A stretch of 64,000 nucleotides of DNA from Chryseobacterium gregarium DSM 19109 (lineage in GTDB: Bacteria > Bacteroidota > Bacteroidia > Flavobacteriales > Weeksellaceae), in the NCBI RefSeq assembly GCF_000430845.1, contig NZ_AUMU01000012.1, positions 87,640 to 151,639 on the forward strand, written 5' to 3'. Every line of letters begins with the position of its first letter. Position 1 is the stretch's first letter. Positions 35,749-45,244 of the stretch are shown here, in pieces. Made by a program: the position numbers and the translations under genes. The notes under the pieces were generated by a model. That model was not told the origin of the DNA. It saw only the letters and a program-made list of their open reading frames with translations, and ran no database searches.

Positions 35749-36993
35749 ATGAATGATGAAGCCAAAAAAAAACAGTTAAGAAAATATAAAGCCTTTGCCA
35801 CGGGATTATTCCTTCTGATGGCCATTTTATTTATTATTACAACCATTCTGCAGAAGGATAACAACTCGCACTGGATCGGCTATGTCCGGGCCTTTTCTGA
35901 AGCCGCCATGGTTGGTGCCCTGGCAGACTGGTTTGCGGTAACCGCATTGTTCCGGCATCCGCTGGGCCTGCCGATCCCGCATACCAACCTGATAGAAAGC
36001 AGCAAGCAGCAGCTTGGTGATAACCTGGGCGGTTTCGTGGTAAGCAATTTTCTTTCCCCTCAGAATATCCGCCCGTATATCCAGAAGCTGAAAATCTCAA
36101 ATTTTGTCGGCGAATGGCTAGGAAAAGAAAAAAACCAGGAAGTTCTGATGAAAAACCTTTCTGATATTGTCCTCGATATCCTGAATAAGCTGGACGATGC
36201 TGCCGTAAGCCTGTTCATCAGCAAAAAAGTATCTGAAATGACGGATGATATTAAACTTAACGCCATTGTCGGAAACGGAATCCATTATATCCTGGAAAAG
36301 AACGACCACCAGAGAATCATTACCAGCCTGTCTTCACAGATTAAGAATTATATTACCGAGAATGATGAAATGATCAAAGACCGTGTGAAAAAAGGCAGTT
36401 ACACTTTTATTCCTTCTTTTGTCGAACATAAGATTGCCGATAAGATTGCCGGCGGCCTTGCCGATTTTTTCGGGGAAATTGAAGAAGACCCCGATCATGA
36501 ACTCAGGAACCTCATCACCGGAAAGATTTATGAATTCTCCACAGATTTAAAAGAAGATTCGAAATGGGACCAGGAATTTAGAAACATTAAAAACGACCTT
36601 TTAAAAGCTGATAAATTAAATGAATATTCCAATGACATCTGGATCTCCATCAAGAAAACATTAACGGAAGAACTTCAGCAGGAGGATTCTTCATTAAAGA
36701 AATACCTTTCAAAAAACCTGGATGAGTTTTCAGAGAATTTAAAAACCAATGAAAGCCTCCAGCACAAGATTGACAACTGGGTCCGCGTCACCGCCTATAA
36801 GTATATTTTAAAGAACACGCATCAGTTCGGGAACCTCATCAGCTCTACGGTAGGCAACTGGCAGGGAAAAGAGCTCAGCGAAAAACTGGAACTGGAAGTC
36901 GGAAAAGACCTGCAGTTCATCCGGGTCAACGGAACCTTGGTCGGCGGGCTGGTCGGACTTATTATTTATACGATTTCTCACTTTTTTATTTAA
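35749..36993 (+). CDS. DUF445 membrane protein (YjiN-like)
   Basis: About 414 residues starting at 35749 (MNDEAKKKQLRKYK). A first membrane helix (FATGLFLLMAILFIITTIL) and the conserved AFSEAAMVGALADWFAVTALFRHPLGLPIPHTNLI block are diagnostic of DUF445. A long helical middle follows, then a last membrane helix (TLVGGLVGLIIYTISHF). The family sits in the inner membrane and is of unknown function. The next secreted-protein gene starts 21 bases after it and is probably co-transcribed. Confidence 0.9.
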   Translation: MNDEAKKKQLRKYKAFATGLFLLMAILFIITTILQKDNNSHWIGYVRAFSEAAMVGALADWFAVTALFRHPLGLPIPHTNLIESSKQQLGDNLGGFVVSNFLSPQNIRPYIQKLKISNFVGEWLGKEKNQEVLMKNLSDIVLDILNKLDDAAVSLFISKKVSEMTDDIKLNAIVGNGIHYILEKNDHQRIITSLSSQIKNYITENDEMIKDRVKKGSYTFIPSFVEHKIADKIAGGLADFFGEIEEDPDHELRNLITGKIYEFSTDLKEDSKWDQEFRNIKNDLLKADKLNEYSNDIWISIKKTLTEELQQEDSSLKKYLSKNLDEFSENLKTNESLQHKIDNWVRVTAYKYILKNTHQFGNLISSTVGNWQGKELSEKLELEVGKDLQFIRVNGTLVGGLVGLIIYTISHFFI

Positions 36994-37014
36994 AATCAAA
37001 TCACTGAAACAACC

Positions 37015-37896
37015 ATGAAAAAAATCTTCACTTTGCTCTTTTGTTTAAGCCAGGCTTTCTTTTTCTGTCAAAAAGTCGAGCTTAAGGAAGTTACCGATTC
37101 ATCTCAGGTTTTTAAAGGGGAGATCAACGGCGTTCCCATCACTATGCAGCTGGATTACAGCGGAATTACAGACTGTCATCAGTATCAGCATTTTGTAGAC
37201 GGATGGTATTATTATGATAAGTACAGGAAGAAAATCCCATTGACCGGAATTTACAGCCTGGGAGAGATTTACCTGTATAATTTCGGGGACCAGCAAAAGA
37301 AAAATTCAAAACTTTTTAAAGAAAAAATTGCCGAAAAAACCGTTAACCAGACAGATAATGTTGCAGAAAGCCTGAAGCCTAAAGAAACATTCATTTTCCC
37401 GGAACAGGATGCCGATAAAGATGTTTCGGGAACTTTCAGCACGGGAAATAAAAATCTGACGGCCAGGTTACTAACGAAAGACAGCAGGATCTACCGTTTC
37501 AATAATTACCTTATCCTTCCCGGCAACAAAAAGATCAATACGTATGATATCATCAATAAAGCCGGAGGCAACAAATTGATTTCCTACGCGTCAGATCATT
37601 CAGGAAACAGGGTTTTACTGTACTTTGAAGAAGTTTCAAATTTCAATTACTGCGGAATGTGCGGGGCGGGTGACGGAGAAAAGGGCTACCGGGTCTTATA
37701 CTTTACCAAAGACTGGAACTATAAAAATTTTGACGAATACCTTACGGAAAGCTGCCTGGAAAATATAGAAGATACCAAGATGGCAAGAAATAAGGATTCT
37801 AAAATCCTGAATTTCAAGATCCAGAAGACATCAACATCTGCTGGCTATACACTAACGGTAGATGTAAAAAATGCTTCGGTGACAAAATCGAAATAG
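37015..37896 (+). CDS. Secreted protein, unknown function
   Basis: A 293-residue protein with a signal peptide (MKKIFTLLFCLSQAFFFCQ). The mature part is beta-rich without a family I recognise. It includes an aromatic patch (FVDGWYYYDKYRKKIPLTGIYSLGEIYLY) and a Cys-containing stretch (NFNYCGMCGAGDGEKGYRVLYF) that could bind a metal or form a disulfide. It follows the DUF445 gene closely on the same strand. Confidence 0.75.
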   Translation: MKKIFTLLFCLSQAFFFCQKVELKEVTDSSQVFKGEINGVPITMQLDYSGITDCHQYQHFVDGWYYYDKYRKKIPLTGIYSLGEIYLYNFGDQQKKNSKLFKEKIAEKTVNQTDNVAESLKPKETFIFPEQDADKDVSGTFSTGNKNLTARLLTKDSRIYRFNNYLILPGNKKINTYDIINKAGGNKLISYASDHSGNRVLLYFEEVSNFNYCGMCGAGDGEKGYRVLYFTKDWNYKNFDEYLTESCLENIEDTKMARNKDSKILNFKIQKTSTSAGYTLTVDVKNASVTKSK

Positions 37897-37978
37897 TAAT
37901 CTACAGATAATATTACGATGGTAATGCCTGGTCATATCCATTTTTTTGAGGATTATATTCCTAAAGTTCAGTAATGAT

Positions 37979-39016
37979 TTACCCTGGCAACCGGCCGGAT
38001 CTTTTTAAAAGTTCCTTATTGATATCATTGATCAGTTCCGGGCCTTCATAGATAAAACCGGTGTACAGCTGAACCAGGCTGGCGCCGGCATCCAGTTTTT
38101 CCATGGCATCTTTGGCTGAATGAATTCCGCCTACGCCGATAATAGGGAATGCCCTATTGCTTTTGTCCGAAAGATATTGAATCATTTGAGTGCTCCTTTC
38201 ACGAATCGGCTTTCCGCTTAACCCGCCGTTACCGATCTGTGCGAGGGCTTCAGGAGATGTTTTTAAGCCTTCCCGGTTAACCGATGTGTTTGAAACGATG
38301 ACCCCGTCAATTTTTGTTTCAGCAATCAGGTCAACAATTTCATCCAGCTGGCGGTGATTTAAATCCGGAGCAATTTTTAATAAAACCGGCTTCTGAACCG
38401 TTTTGGTCTGGTTAATTTCCTGCACGGCCGTAATCAGCTCCCTCAGATACTCCACATCTTCCAGCTTGGCATGGCTACCCACGTTCGGGCAGCTTACATT
38501 CAGCACAAAATAATCTACATAAGGATGAAGTCCTTCAAAACACAGCAGGTAATCCTGCGTATAATTTTCGGGACCGGTGTCTGTATTTTTTCCGATGTTT
38601 CCGCCGATGATGATTTTCCCTTTATTGCCTTTCAGCTTTTCAATGGCAGTCTGCAGACCGTCATTATTGAATCCCATCCGGTTGATGATTCCGCCGTCTT
38701 CAATCAGCCGGAACAGTCTTTTCTTGGGATTTCCGGCCTGTGGTTTCGGGGTAACCGTTCCGATTTCCACGAATCCGAATCCAAGATCAGCCAGTTCATT
38801 AAATAAGACTGCATTTTTATCAAATCCTGCGGCCAGGCCTACCGGATTTTTAAACTTCAGTCCGAAAACTTCTCTTTCCAGCCGCTTGTCTTCTATGGGT
38901 TTCGGTAAAAACAATCGGGTAATAAAACCGAAATTCTTAAGCATCGAAAAGGTAAAGTGGTGAACTTCTTCGGGATCAAATTTGAAAAGGACCGGACGGA
39001 TAAGCGATTTGTACAT
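37979..39016 (-). CDS. pyrD: Dihydroorotate dehydrogenase (quinone), class 2
   Basis: A 345-residue flavoenzyme of pyrimidine synthesis that passes electrons to quinone. The N-terminal membrane-associated helices typical of class 2 ([26 protein letters not shown]) are present. They are followed by [46 protein letters not shown] with the catalytic Ser position, and GGLSGKPI / [20 protein letters not shown] for FMN. A -7 element lies at 39032-39039. Confidence 0.97.
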   Translation of the reverse strand: MYKSLIRPVLFKFDPEEVHHFTFSMLKNFGFITRLFLPKPIEDKRLEREVFGLKFKNPVGLAAGFDKNAVLFNELADLGFGFVEIGTVTPKPQAGNPKKRLFRLIEDGGIINRMGFNNDGLQTAIEKLKGNKGKIIIGGNIGKNTDTGPENYTQDYLLCFEGLHPYVDYFVLNVSCPNVGSHAKLEDVEYLRELITAVQEINQTKTVQKPVLLKIAPDLNHRQLDEIVDLIAETKIDGVIVSNTSVNREGLKTSPEALAQIGNGGLSGKPIRERSTQMIQYLSDKSNRAFPIIGVGGIHSAKDAMEKLDAGASLVQLYTGFIYEGPELINDINKELLKRSGRLPG

Positions 39017-39031
39017 TGAAAAAAAGTTTTA

Positions 39032-39039
39032 CAAAAATA
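39032..39039 (-). promoter_or_regulatory. -7 promoter element of pyrD
   Basis: Reverse-strand TATTTTTG, 16 bases before the pyrD start. Confidence 0.5.
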
Positions 39040-39140
39040 CTCATTTTAAAATTAATGGTTTCCTGATGTATGATATTTATTTACATGAATGAAAAACCAA
39101 TGAATTGCTTCTTGAAATGGGCAATTGCATTTAATATTAA

Positions 39141-39836
39141 CTAACAATATAAACTCAAATCGAAATTCAGGATATCCCCTACTCTTTTGAACTCCTCATT
39201 TATTACTGCATTCAGCGTAATTTTTTCATTGCTGATGGGATGATTAAAGACCAATCGGTGTGCATGGAGCATCATTTTCGTCATTCCGAAATTCTCCAGC
39301 CACAACTTGTTCTGTTTATTGCAGCCGTAACGGCGGCACCCTAGAATAGGATGGAGGATATGTTTAAAATGTTTTCTCAGCTGATGCATCCTCCCCGTTT
39401 CAAGCACAGCTTCCACCAGACAATATCGGGAAGTCTGATGCACCCCGAATGCCAGGTCTATTTCCGCAGTCTGTAAGAGTTGGTAACGGGTAATAGCATT
39501 CTGCCTGGTTCCGTCCTCATTGGTCAGATCATAATCGATGGTTTCTTCTTCTTTCGTCCAGCCCCGAAGAATGGCCAGATATTTCTTTTCAACCTGTCTT
39601 GCAGCAAACCGGTCACTCATGATTCTCAGGGTTTCTTTATCTAAAGTAAACAGCAGGATTCCTGAAGTTTTCCGGTCCAGGCGATGAACGGGGTATACAG
39701 ATTGCCCGATCTGATTTTTTAATTCCCGGATCGCATAGGCATCCGCTTCTCCGGAATAAAAAGATTTATGAACCAGCAGTCCGTTGGGCTTATTGATGGC
39801 AATAAGATACTCGTCGCGATAAAGAATTTCTAACAT
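39141..39836 (-). CDS. truC: RluA-family pseudouridine synthase (TruC-like)
   Basis: A 231-residue enzyme that isomerises uridine in RNA. The catalytic motif HRLDRKTSGILLF (Asp) is intact, with INKPNGLLVHKS before it and TGRMHQLRKHFKHILHPILGC after. The short length, absence of an S4 domain and the start YRDEYLIAINKPNGLLVH resemble TruC, which modifies U65 in some tRNAs. A different RNA target is possible. A TACTTTTG element (reverse 39841-39848) lies right before the start, so the mRNA may be nearly leaderless. Confidence 0.85.
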   Translation of the reverse strand: MLEILYRDEYLIAINKPNGLLVHKSFYSGEADAYAIRELKNQIGQSVYPVHRLDRKTSGILLFTLDKETLRIMSDRFAARQVEKKYLAILRGWTKEEETIDYDLTNEDGTRQNAITRYQLLQTAEIDLAFGVHQTSRYCLVEAVLETGRMHQLRKHFKHILHPILGCRRYGCNKQNKLWLENFGMTKMMLHAHRLVFNHPISNEKITLNAVINEEFKRVGDILNFDLSLYC

Positions 39837-39840
39837 GGGA

Positions 39841-39848
39841 CAAAAGTA
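39841..39848 (-). promoter_or_regulatory. -7 promoter element of truC
   Basis: Reverse-strand TACTTTTG, five bases before the start codon. Confidence 0.45.
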
Positions 39849-40120
39849 AAAATTTCCGGTTGATATTACAGTGAAGGTTCTATCTGCGTATCATTTTCCT
39901 AAACAATATTTAATTGATTTGCTGTTTTTCCAACGCAAAGATCTGCTTTTCTCTATGCTTTATTTCAAATGACGAAGAAGGAATGGAATGAGCAGGCAGA
40001 TCTGATGAAATCCTGCGACAGCTTCGCGCAATAAACTTATTTGCCTTTACCTTCTCAAAATAAAATATAATGCACAAAATATTATATCAGATTTTTTATA
40101 ATGATAGTTGCCTAACATAC

Positions 40121-41200
40121 CTATAGAGATCCCCGTGGCTGATGATTACTTTCAAACTTCAGATGGATGTTGAAAAACGGCAGCATGCTGTTTTCAATTC
40201 TTCCGTTTTCTTTGCTGACTTCGCTTCCGTGGGTTCCGATATATTCTTCGGCCTCATGTTTGATCTTCATCATTTCCAGAGTTTTGCTGAAATCCATGCA
40301 GGTAGGCGGGATATGTCTGAATTCATCATTCCTTCCCCAGTCGAACTTTATCGCTTTTAATTTTCTAAGGTTTTTGTAATGTGAGAAAGGCAGTTCTGAA
40401 GTTGAATGGTTCTTCATTGCCTGCAGAACGGAAGCATCCGCTTTCAGCTGGTCATTTTCGAACGAGAAAGGGAAATCAGCATAGAAAGGGGGATTTTTTT
40501 CATTCCCGTTATAGGCTCTTGCGATGGCAATAATAATATTTGTCCTGGAGTTTTCAGGTTTTAAAAGATCCTCTGTTTTTTTGAGGGCATCTAAGTTTTT
40601 ATACAGCTCAATCTCTGTCAGCGCAAAATACCGGGCATCCAGAACTCCGGGAGAAAGCGCATATACGGACGAAAAAACGTCAGGATAAAGGATAGCATTC
40701 CGTAAAGCTCCGTTTCCTCCCATAGAATGACCTGAGATCCCGCGGCTGTCTTTGTCAGCGATTGTTCTGTAGCGTTTATCGATAAAATCCACCAGTTCGA
40801 TTGAAGTAAAATCCGACCAGCTTCCGGACGAATTTGAATTGGCATAAAAGCTTCCTTTAAAAACCGTGCTTTCATCCGGCATCACGACAATAACAGGCTT
40901 TATCTTTTGTAAATGAATAGCACGGTCGAAAATATGATTAATATGATCACTATTTACCAAGAGGCTATCGCTCCAGAAAAAGCCATGTAAGAAATAAATC
41001 ACAGGATATCTTTTCGCAGATTTTTCATAATCCGGCGGAAGGTATACTGAAACTCTCCGTGTAGGATTTTCCCATGCTGTGTTCTGTAATGTTTTTGCTG
41101 TAATATAAGTGGTAACAACTTTTCCGGCAGGAATGGCCTGAGCTGACAAGAACTGAGTAAAAAGCAGAAGGGTAAAAAGTAAAAGACTGAATTTTCTCAT
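40121..41200 (-). CDS. Secreted alpha/beta-hydrolase esterase (esterase D-like)
   Basis: A 359-residue exported hydrolase with signal peptide MRKFSLLLFTLLLFTQFLSAQA. After the start of the fold (RRVSVYLPPDYEKSAKRYPVIYFLHGFFW) the nucleophile elbow GISGHSMGGNGAL gives the catalytic Ser, with later DWGRNDEFRHIP for Asp and a C-terminal His (GTHGSE). This is the esterase D / S-formylglutathione-hydrolase-like group, which in secreted form includes ferric-siderophore and xylan esterases. The substrate is unknown. Confidence 0.85.
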   Translation of the reverse strand: MRKFSLLLFTLLLFTQFLSAQAIPAGKVVTTYITAKTLQNTAWENPTRRVSVYLPPDYEKSAKRYPVIYFLHGFFWSDSLLVNSDHINHIFDRAIHLQKIKPVIVVMPDESTVFKGSFYANSNSSGSWSDFTSIELVDFIDKRYRTIADKDSRGISGHSMGGNGALRNAILYPDVFSSVYALSPGVLDARYFALTEIELYKNLDALKKTEDLLKPENSRTNIIIAIARAYNGNEKNPPFYADFPFSFENDQLKADASVLQAMKNHSTSELPFSHYKNLRKLKAIKFDWGRNDEFRHIPPTCMDFSKTLEMMKIKHEAEEYIGTHGSEVSKENGRIENSMLPFFNIHLKFESNHQPRGSL

Positions 41201-41295
41201 TGTAATCTGTTGATTTTTACAAATATCGATAAATTACCTCAAATTGAGACAATATATCTATTAAACCTAACAGAGTTTGAAAACCATTAGGTTAT

Positions 41296-41384
41296 GCCGC
41301 TCTTTATCAGTAGCCCTGATCGCAGCGGCATCCTTTTGCGAAGCAAAAGATATAGCGGAGAGCAGGTTCCCGGCTCCTAAAAAA
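41296..41384. repeat. Possible interspersed flavobacterial intergenic element
   Basis: An intergenic stretch with a tight hairpin (CTTTTGC-GAA-GCAAAAG, 41333-41349) flanked by GCGGCATC on the left and ATATAGCGGAGAGC on the right. The pattern GCGGCATCCTTTT...AAAGATATAGCGG is one I recall from many flavobacterial intergenic regions. Only one copy is in this window, so its repeat nature cannot be shown here. Confidence 0.4.
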
Positions 41385-41447
41385 ATAATAGGTTAAAATT
41401 CGTTGTAGAATATCCGTTTTATTTATTTTCGCAAAAAAATTTCAATC

Positions 41448-41960
41448 ATGAAAAAATTAATATTCGTGCTTTTCTGCAGCATTTTCCCTCTGGTATCTTT
41501 TGCTCAGCAATCCGACTCTTTGAGGCTGGGGAAATCCAACCGTGAGTTTTTCATCAAAGGGGATCAAAAATACAAATTCTCCGAATACAAAAAGGTTTTC
41601 ACCAACCAGGAAGCGCTGGGCTACATGAAAAAGGCAAACACCAACAGTACGGTATCCCAGATCTTCGGAGCCATCGGCGGCGGTTTCATCGGCTTCGGTC
41701 TGGTTAAAGAAATTACAAAAAACAAAACGGTATATTATAACGGAGTGGCTGTGAAAGAAAAGCAATCCGGAGGCTGGGGATTAATAGGAATCGGACTGGG
41801 AGCTGTCGGGATCGGAATCCCTTTTGCCATAAGCGCTGATAAAAACTTAAAAAAAGCAATAGATACCCAGAATAAGGAACCTGGTGCTGATGAAGCGAAA
41901 GCAACTTCCTACAAGCTCGACATCCGCGGAAACAGCATCGGTCTCAGTTATAACTTTTAA
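41448..41960 (+). CDS. Secreted or membrane protein with Gly-rich segments, unknown
   Basis: A 170-residue protein with signal peptide MKKLIFVLFCSIFPLVSFAQQ. Two glycine-rich hydrophobic stretches (IFGAIGGGFIGFGLV and GWGLIGIGLGAVGIGIPFAIS) could be membrane helices or hairpins, separated by a short polar loop. The end (DIRGNSIGLSYNF) looks like an outer-membrane beta-strand with terminal Phe. I do not recognise a family. Confidence 0.75.
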   Translation: MKKLIFVLFCSIFPLVSFAQQSDSLRLGKSNREFFIKGDQKYKFSEYKKVFTNQEALGYMKKANTNSTVSQIFGAIGGGFIGFGLVKEITKNKTVYYNGVAVKEKQSGGWGLIGIGLGAVGIGIPFAISADKNLKKAIDTQNKEPGADEAKATSYKLDIRGNSIGLSYNF

Positions 41961-42027
41961 AAATACAGAAAGGCAGTTTTTTAGCTGCTTTTTTTATTGA
42001 ATGTCATGGAATTGGAATCCAAATTCC

Positions 42028-42035
42028 TATTTTTG
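42028..42035 (+). promoter_or_regulatory. -7 promoter element of glyS
   Basis: TATTTTTG, 22 bases before the ATG at 42058. It lies downstream of the alternative start at 42001 and so supports the shorter protein. Confidence 0.55.
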
Positions 42036-42057
42036 CACTTCAGACGTTAAAAAAATT

Positions 42058-43599
42058 ATGGCAAAGCAAGAAGATGTTTTCAAGAAAGTGATTTCTCACG
42101 CCAAGGAATACGGTTTTATTTTCCCTTCAAGTGAGATCTACGACGGTTTATCCGCTGTTTATGATTATGGACAAAACGGTGCCGAACTTAAAAATAATAT
42201 CAAACAATACTGGTGGAAAGCGATGGTACAGCTGAACGAGAATATTGTGGGTATTGATTCGGCGATCCTGATGCACCCGACTATCTGGAAGGCATCGGGC
42301 CATGTAGATGCTTTCAACGATCCATTGATTGACAATAAAGATTCCAAGAAACGTTTCCGCGCAGACGTTTTGGTGGAAGACTACTGCTTAAAAATTGAAG
42401 ATAAAGAAAACAAGGAGATTGAAAAAGCAGCGAAAAGATTCGGTGACGCTTTTGATAAAGCTCAGTTTGTGGCGACCAACCCGAAAATCCTGGAATACCG
42501 TTCAAAAAGGGAAGCCATCCTGGCAAGGCTGGCAAAATCCCTGGAAAATGAAAACCTTGCCGATGTAAAAGCTTTAATTGAAGAGCTTGAAATTGCGGAT
42601 CCTGATACCGGTTCTAAAAACTGGACGGAAGTAAGGCAGTTCAACCTGATGTTCGGAACCAAATTAGGGGCTTCTGCAGATTCTGCGATGGACCTTTATT
42701 TAAGACCGGAAACGGCCCAGGGGATTTTCGTCAATTTCCTGAACGTACAGAAAACCTCGCGCCACAGACTTCCTTTCGGGATTGCCCAGATCGGAAAAGC
42801 ATTCCGAAATGAGATCGTTGCGAGACAGTTCATCTTCAGGATGCGTGAATTCGAACAGATGGAAATGCAGTTCTTCGTAGCTCCGGGAACCGAGCTTGAA
42901 TTTTACGAACAGTGGAAACAGAAGCGTTTGAACTGGCATTTGGCTCTAGGGTTAGGAAATGATAATTACAGGTTCCATGACCATGAAAAGCTGGCGCATT
43001 ATGCCAATGCCGCGGCTGATATTGAGTTTAATTTCCCGTTCGGGTTCAAAGAACTGGAAGGCATTCACTCAAGAACCGATTTCGACTTAAAGGCGCATGA
43101 AGAATTCTCCGGAAGGAAGCTTCAGTTCTTCGATCCTGAGAGAAATGAAAATTATGTCCCTTATGTGGTGGAAACTTCGGTTGGCTTAGACCGCTTGTTC
43201 CTTGCTCTGTTCTCACACTGTTTAAGAGATGAAGTGCTGGAAGACGGTTCGGAAAGAACGGTTTTATCCTTACCTCCTGCTTTGGCACCGATTAAAGCTG
43301 CTATTCTTCCGTTAATGAAAAGAGACGGTCTGGCAGAATATGCAGAAAAAATCTTCAACGACCTGAAATACGATTTCAACTTATTCTACGAAGAAAAGGA
43401 TGCCATCGGGAAACGCTACAGGAGACAGGATGCCATCGGAACCCCTTATTGTATCACCATTGACCACGATTCCCTTACCGACCATACGGTAACCATCAGG
43501 GACAGGGATACCATGCAGCAGGAAAGGGTGCCGGTTTCAGAGCTGAGACGAATCATCGACGAAAAGACGAATTTCAGAAATTTACTTTCTAAACTATAG
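42058..43599 (+). CDS. glyS: Glycyl-tRNA synthetase, homodimeric type
   Basis: A 513-residue class II synthetase that charges tRNA-Gly. It starts at 42058 (MAKQEDVFKKVISHAKEYGFIFPSSEIYDG), the usual N-terminus of the alpha2-type enzyme. Class II motif 2 (FRNEIVARQFIFRMREFEQMEMQFF) and motif 3 (PYVVETSVGLDRLFLALFSH) are plain. The anticodon-binding domain follows (LPPALAPIKAAILPL, IGTPYCITIDHDS). A good terminator lies after the stop codon. Confidence 0.97.
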   Translation: MAKQEDVFKKVISHAKEYGFIFPSSEIYDGLSAVYDYGQNGAELKNNIKQYWWKAMVQLNENIVGIDSAILMHPTIWKASGHVDAFNDPLIDNKDSKKRFRADVLVEDYCLKIEDKENKEIEKAAKRFGDAFDKAQFVATNPKILEYRSKREAILARLAKSLENENLADVKALIEELEIADPDTGSKNWTEVRQFNLMFGTKLGASADSAMDLYLRPETAQGIFVNFLNVQKTSRHRLPFGIAQIGKAFRNEIVARQFIFRMREFEQMEMQFFVAPGTELEFYEQWKQKRLNWHLALGLGNDNYRFHDHEKLAHYANAAADIEFNFPFGFKELEGIHSRTDFDLKAHEEFSGRKLQFFDPERNENYVPYVVETSVGLDRLFLALFSHCLRDEVLEDGSERTVLSLPPALAPIKAAILPLMKRDGLAEYAEKIFNDLKYDFNLFYEEKDAIGKRYRRQDAIGTPYCITIDHDSLTDHTVTIRDRDTMQQERVPVSELRRIIDEKTNFRNLLSKL

Positions 43600-43602
43600 A
43601 TT

Positions 43603-43629
43603 AAAAGCCTTGAGAAATCAGGGCTTTTT
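43603..43629 (+). terminator. Terminator after glyS
   Basis: AAAAGCCTTGA / TCAGGGCTTTT, 11 pairs with one G-T and a GAAA tetraloop, followed by T residues. Confidence 0.8.
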
Positions 43630-43655
43630 GTTTTATACCATATCGGTTAATTCAT

Positions 43656-43663
43656 TATTTTTG
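43656..43663 (+). promoter_or_regulatory. -7 promoter element of the frameshifted gene
   Basis: TATTTTTG, 17 bases before the ATG at 43680. Confidence 0.5.
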
Positions 43664-43679
43664 AAACTAAAATTTTACC

Positions 43680-45202
43680 ATGAAAAAAATACTCTTACTG
43701 ACATTCGGTTTCGTTTATGCCTTATGCTTTTCGCAGACTCAGGATCTGGCCACTTTAGCTGCCGGTGAACATGTGGGGATAATGCTTTATTTGACGAGCA
43801 AGACAATCTTTACGGATATGTTTCTCTATATTCTTACGGGAAATCAGGTGACAAAACAAAAAAATTCGAATACGTCATCTTAGATAAAAACCTCAATCCC
43901 GTCGCAAATAAAGAATTTGAAGGAGATATTACGGCAGGCTCCTACATGGGATATGTAGACTTCAGGAAAAAAGTAATTCTCCGTCCGAGTTCTTTGGATT
44001 ATTCTAAAATAAAAATGAGTGAATTGTTTTCACCGCGTTCCATGGAAATCGATCTGACAAGCAATTCGATTCAGCAAAAAACCTATTACGACTATGACAA
44101 CGGAACGTTTAAGGTAATCAATCAGCCTAAAAACTGGAAAGCAGCCCGCCAGGAAAACCGGGAAGAGAAAAAAGCGAAAGGCTATAATTACTACTCAACC
44201 GTTTTTGAAATCAAAGAAGGCGGTTTTCTAGCCATTGAACTCAACGACTACGGCAAATATGTCAACAATAATTCTTTAATAAAATTTGACGAAAACAAAA
44301 ACGAAGTCTGGCGATACCGATACAACACCTCCGGTGACAAGAAAAATACCGAAGAACTTGCATTGCTGGAAAAAGATGACAAAAACATCTACTTTATCCG
44401 GCAGAAAAAAAACAGCGATACCAAGGAATTCACCTTGCTTGTTTTGGACATGAAAACAGGAAAGGAAGTAATAACGAAGCCTATTTCAGGGCTTTCGGAC
44501 GATACGATTGACAACATCACGAATTTCTCTTCTACCACAAGAAGCCTGGATAACGATAAAACTTTTGATGATAAAATTGTTATGGTAGGAAGAAACTATG
44601 AAGATAAAAAAGGGGTAGGCTTTGCAAGGCTTGTCATTGATAAGAACACTTTTGATGTTAATACCCAAAAGATCAATTATATTCCAGATTTATCTTCTTA
44701 CATTCCTAGAATCGATGCGCTGGGCTATGTTGAAAAAAGCTATCACCTCCAGCCACGGGACGTATTCTTCTTAAAAGACGGGAGTGTAGGCATTCTTCTT
44801 GAAAAATATAAAATAGATTTCAATTACGGAGTTCCTAAAACTACAGATCTGGTCTACATTTTTACAGATAAAGATTTTAAAGTAAAAGGAACAAAAATCT
44901 TTGCCAAAGAAAAGTCATTAACGACAAGCGATTATTTATTCTCACAATACATCAATAATGGAAATGATGTTGTTTTCTTTTACCGGGATTTACAAAAAGA
45001 TAAAGAAACCAAAGAAAAAAACTGGAAATTATTTATCAATACGCTTATCAATGGAACATTTAAACAAGAGATCGTTCCTATTTCGGAAAAAGATTCTTAT
45101 ACCGTAATTCCTTATGTGGGTAAAGAAGGTTATATCCTTCTGAGGGAGTTTAATGAAAAAGAAAAATTTAACAAGATCCGCCTGGAAAGGCTTAATTATT
45201 AA
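43680..45202 (+). pseudogene. Secreted protein gene split by a one-base frameshift
   Basis: The first frame starts at 43680 with a signal peptide (MKKILLLTFGFVYALCFSQ) and reads to 43883. The rest, about 475 codons, is in another frame and stays open back to about 43775. The protein flows well if the run of four G at 43775-43778 had one more G: ...LATLAAGEHVG then DNALFDEQDNLYGYVSLYSYGKSGDKTKKFEYVILD. The intact product would be about 507 residues, secreted, beta-rich and charged, with a likely beta-propeller-like repeat character. I do not recognise the family. The cause may be a real mutation or a sequencing error; the long second part shows no other damage. If translated separately, the second part would begin near 43946. 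Confidence 0.75.
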
Positions 45203-45207
45203 GAATC

Positions 45208-45244
45208 GCTACAGTCTCCTGACCAAAGGTCAGGAGACTGTAGC
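45208..45244. terminator. Seventeen-pair bidirectional terminator overlapping the M48 gene end
   Basis: GCTACAGTCTCCTGACC / GGTCAGGAGACTGTAGC is perfect over 17 pairs with an AAA loop. The forward gene stops at 45202. The reverse M48 gene stops at 45230, so its last codons and stop lie inside the stem. Confidence 0.85.

Noticed and set aside
39950..40060. Possible repeat or small gene in the gap after truC
   Set aside because: GCAGG / CCTGC pairing is weak and there is no promoter or open frame; nothing firm can be said.
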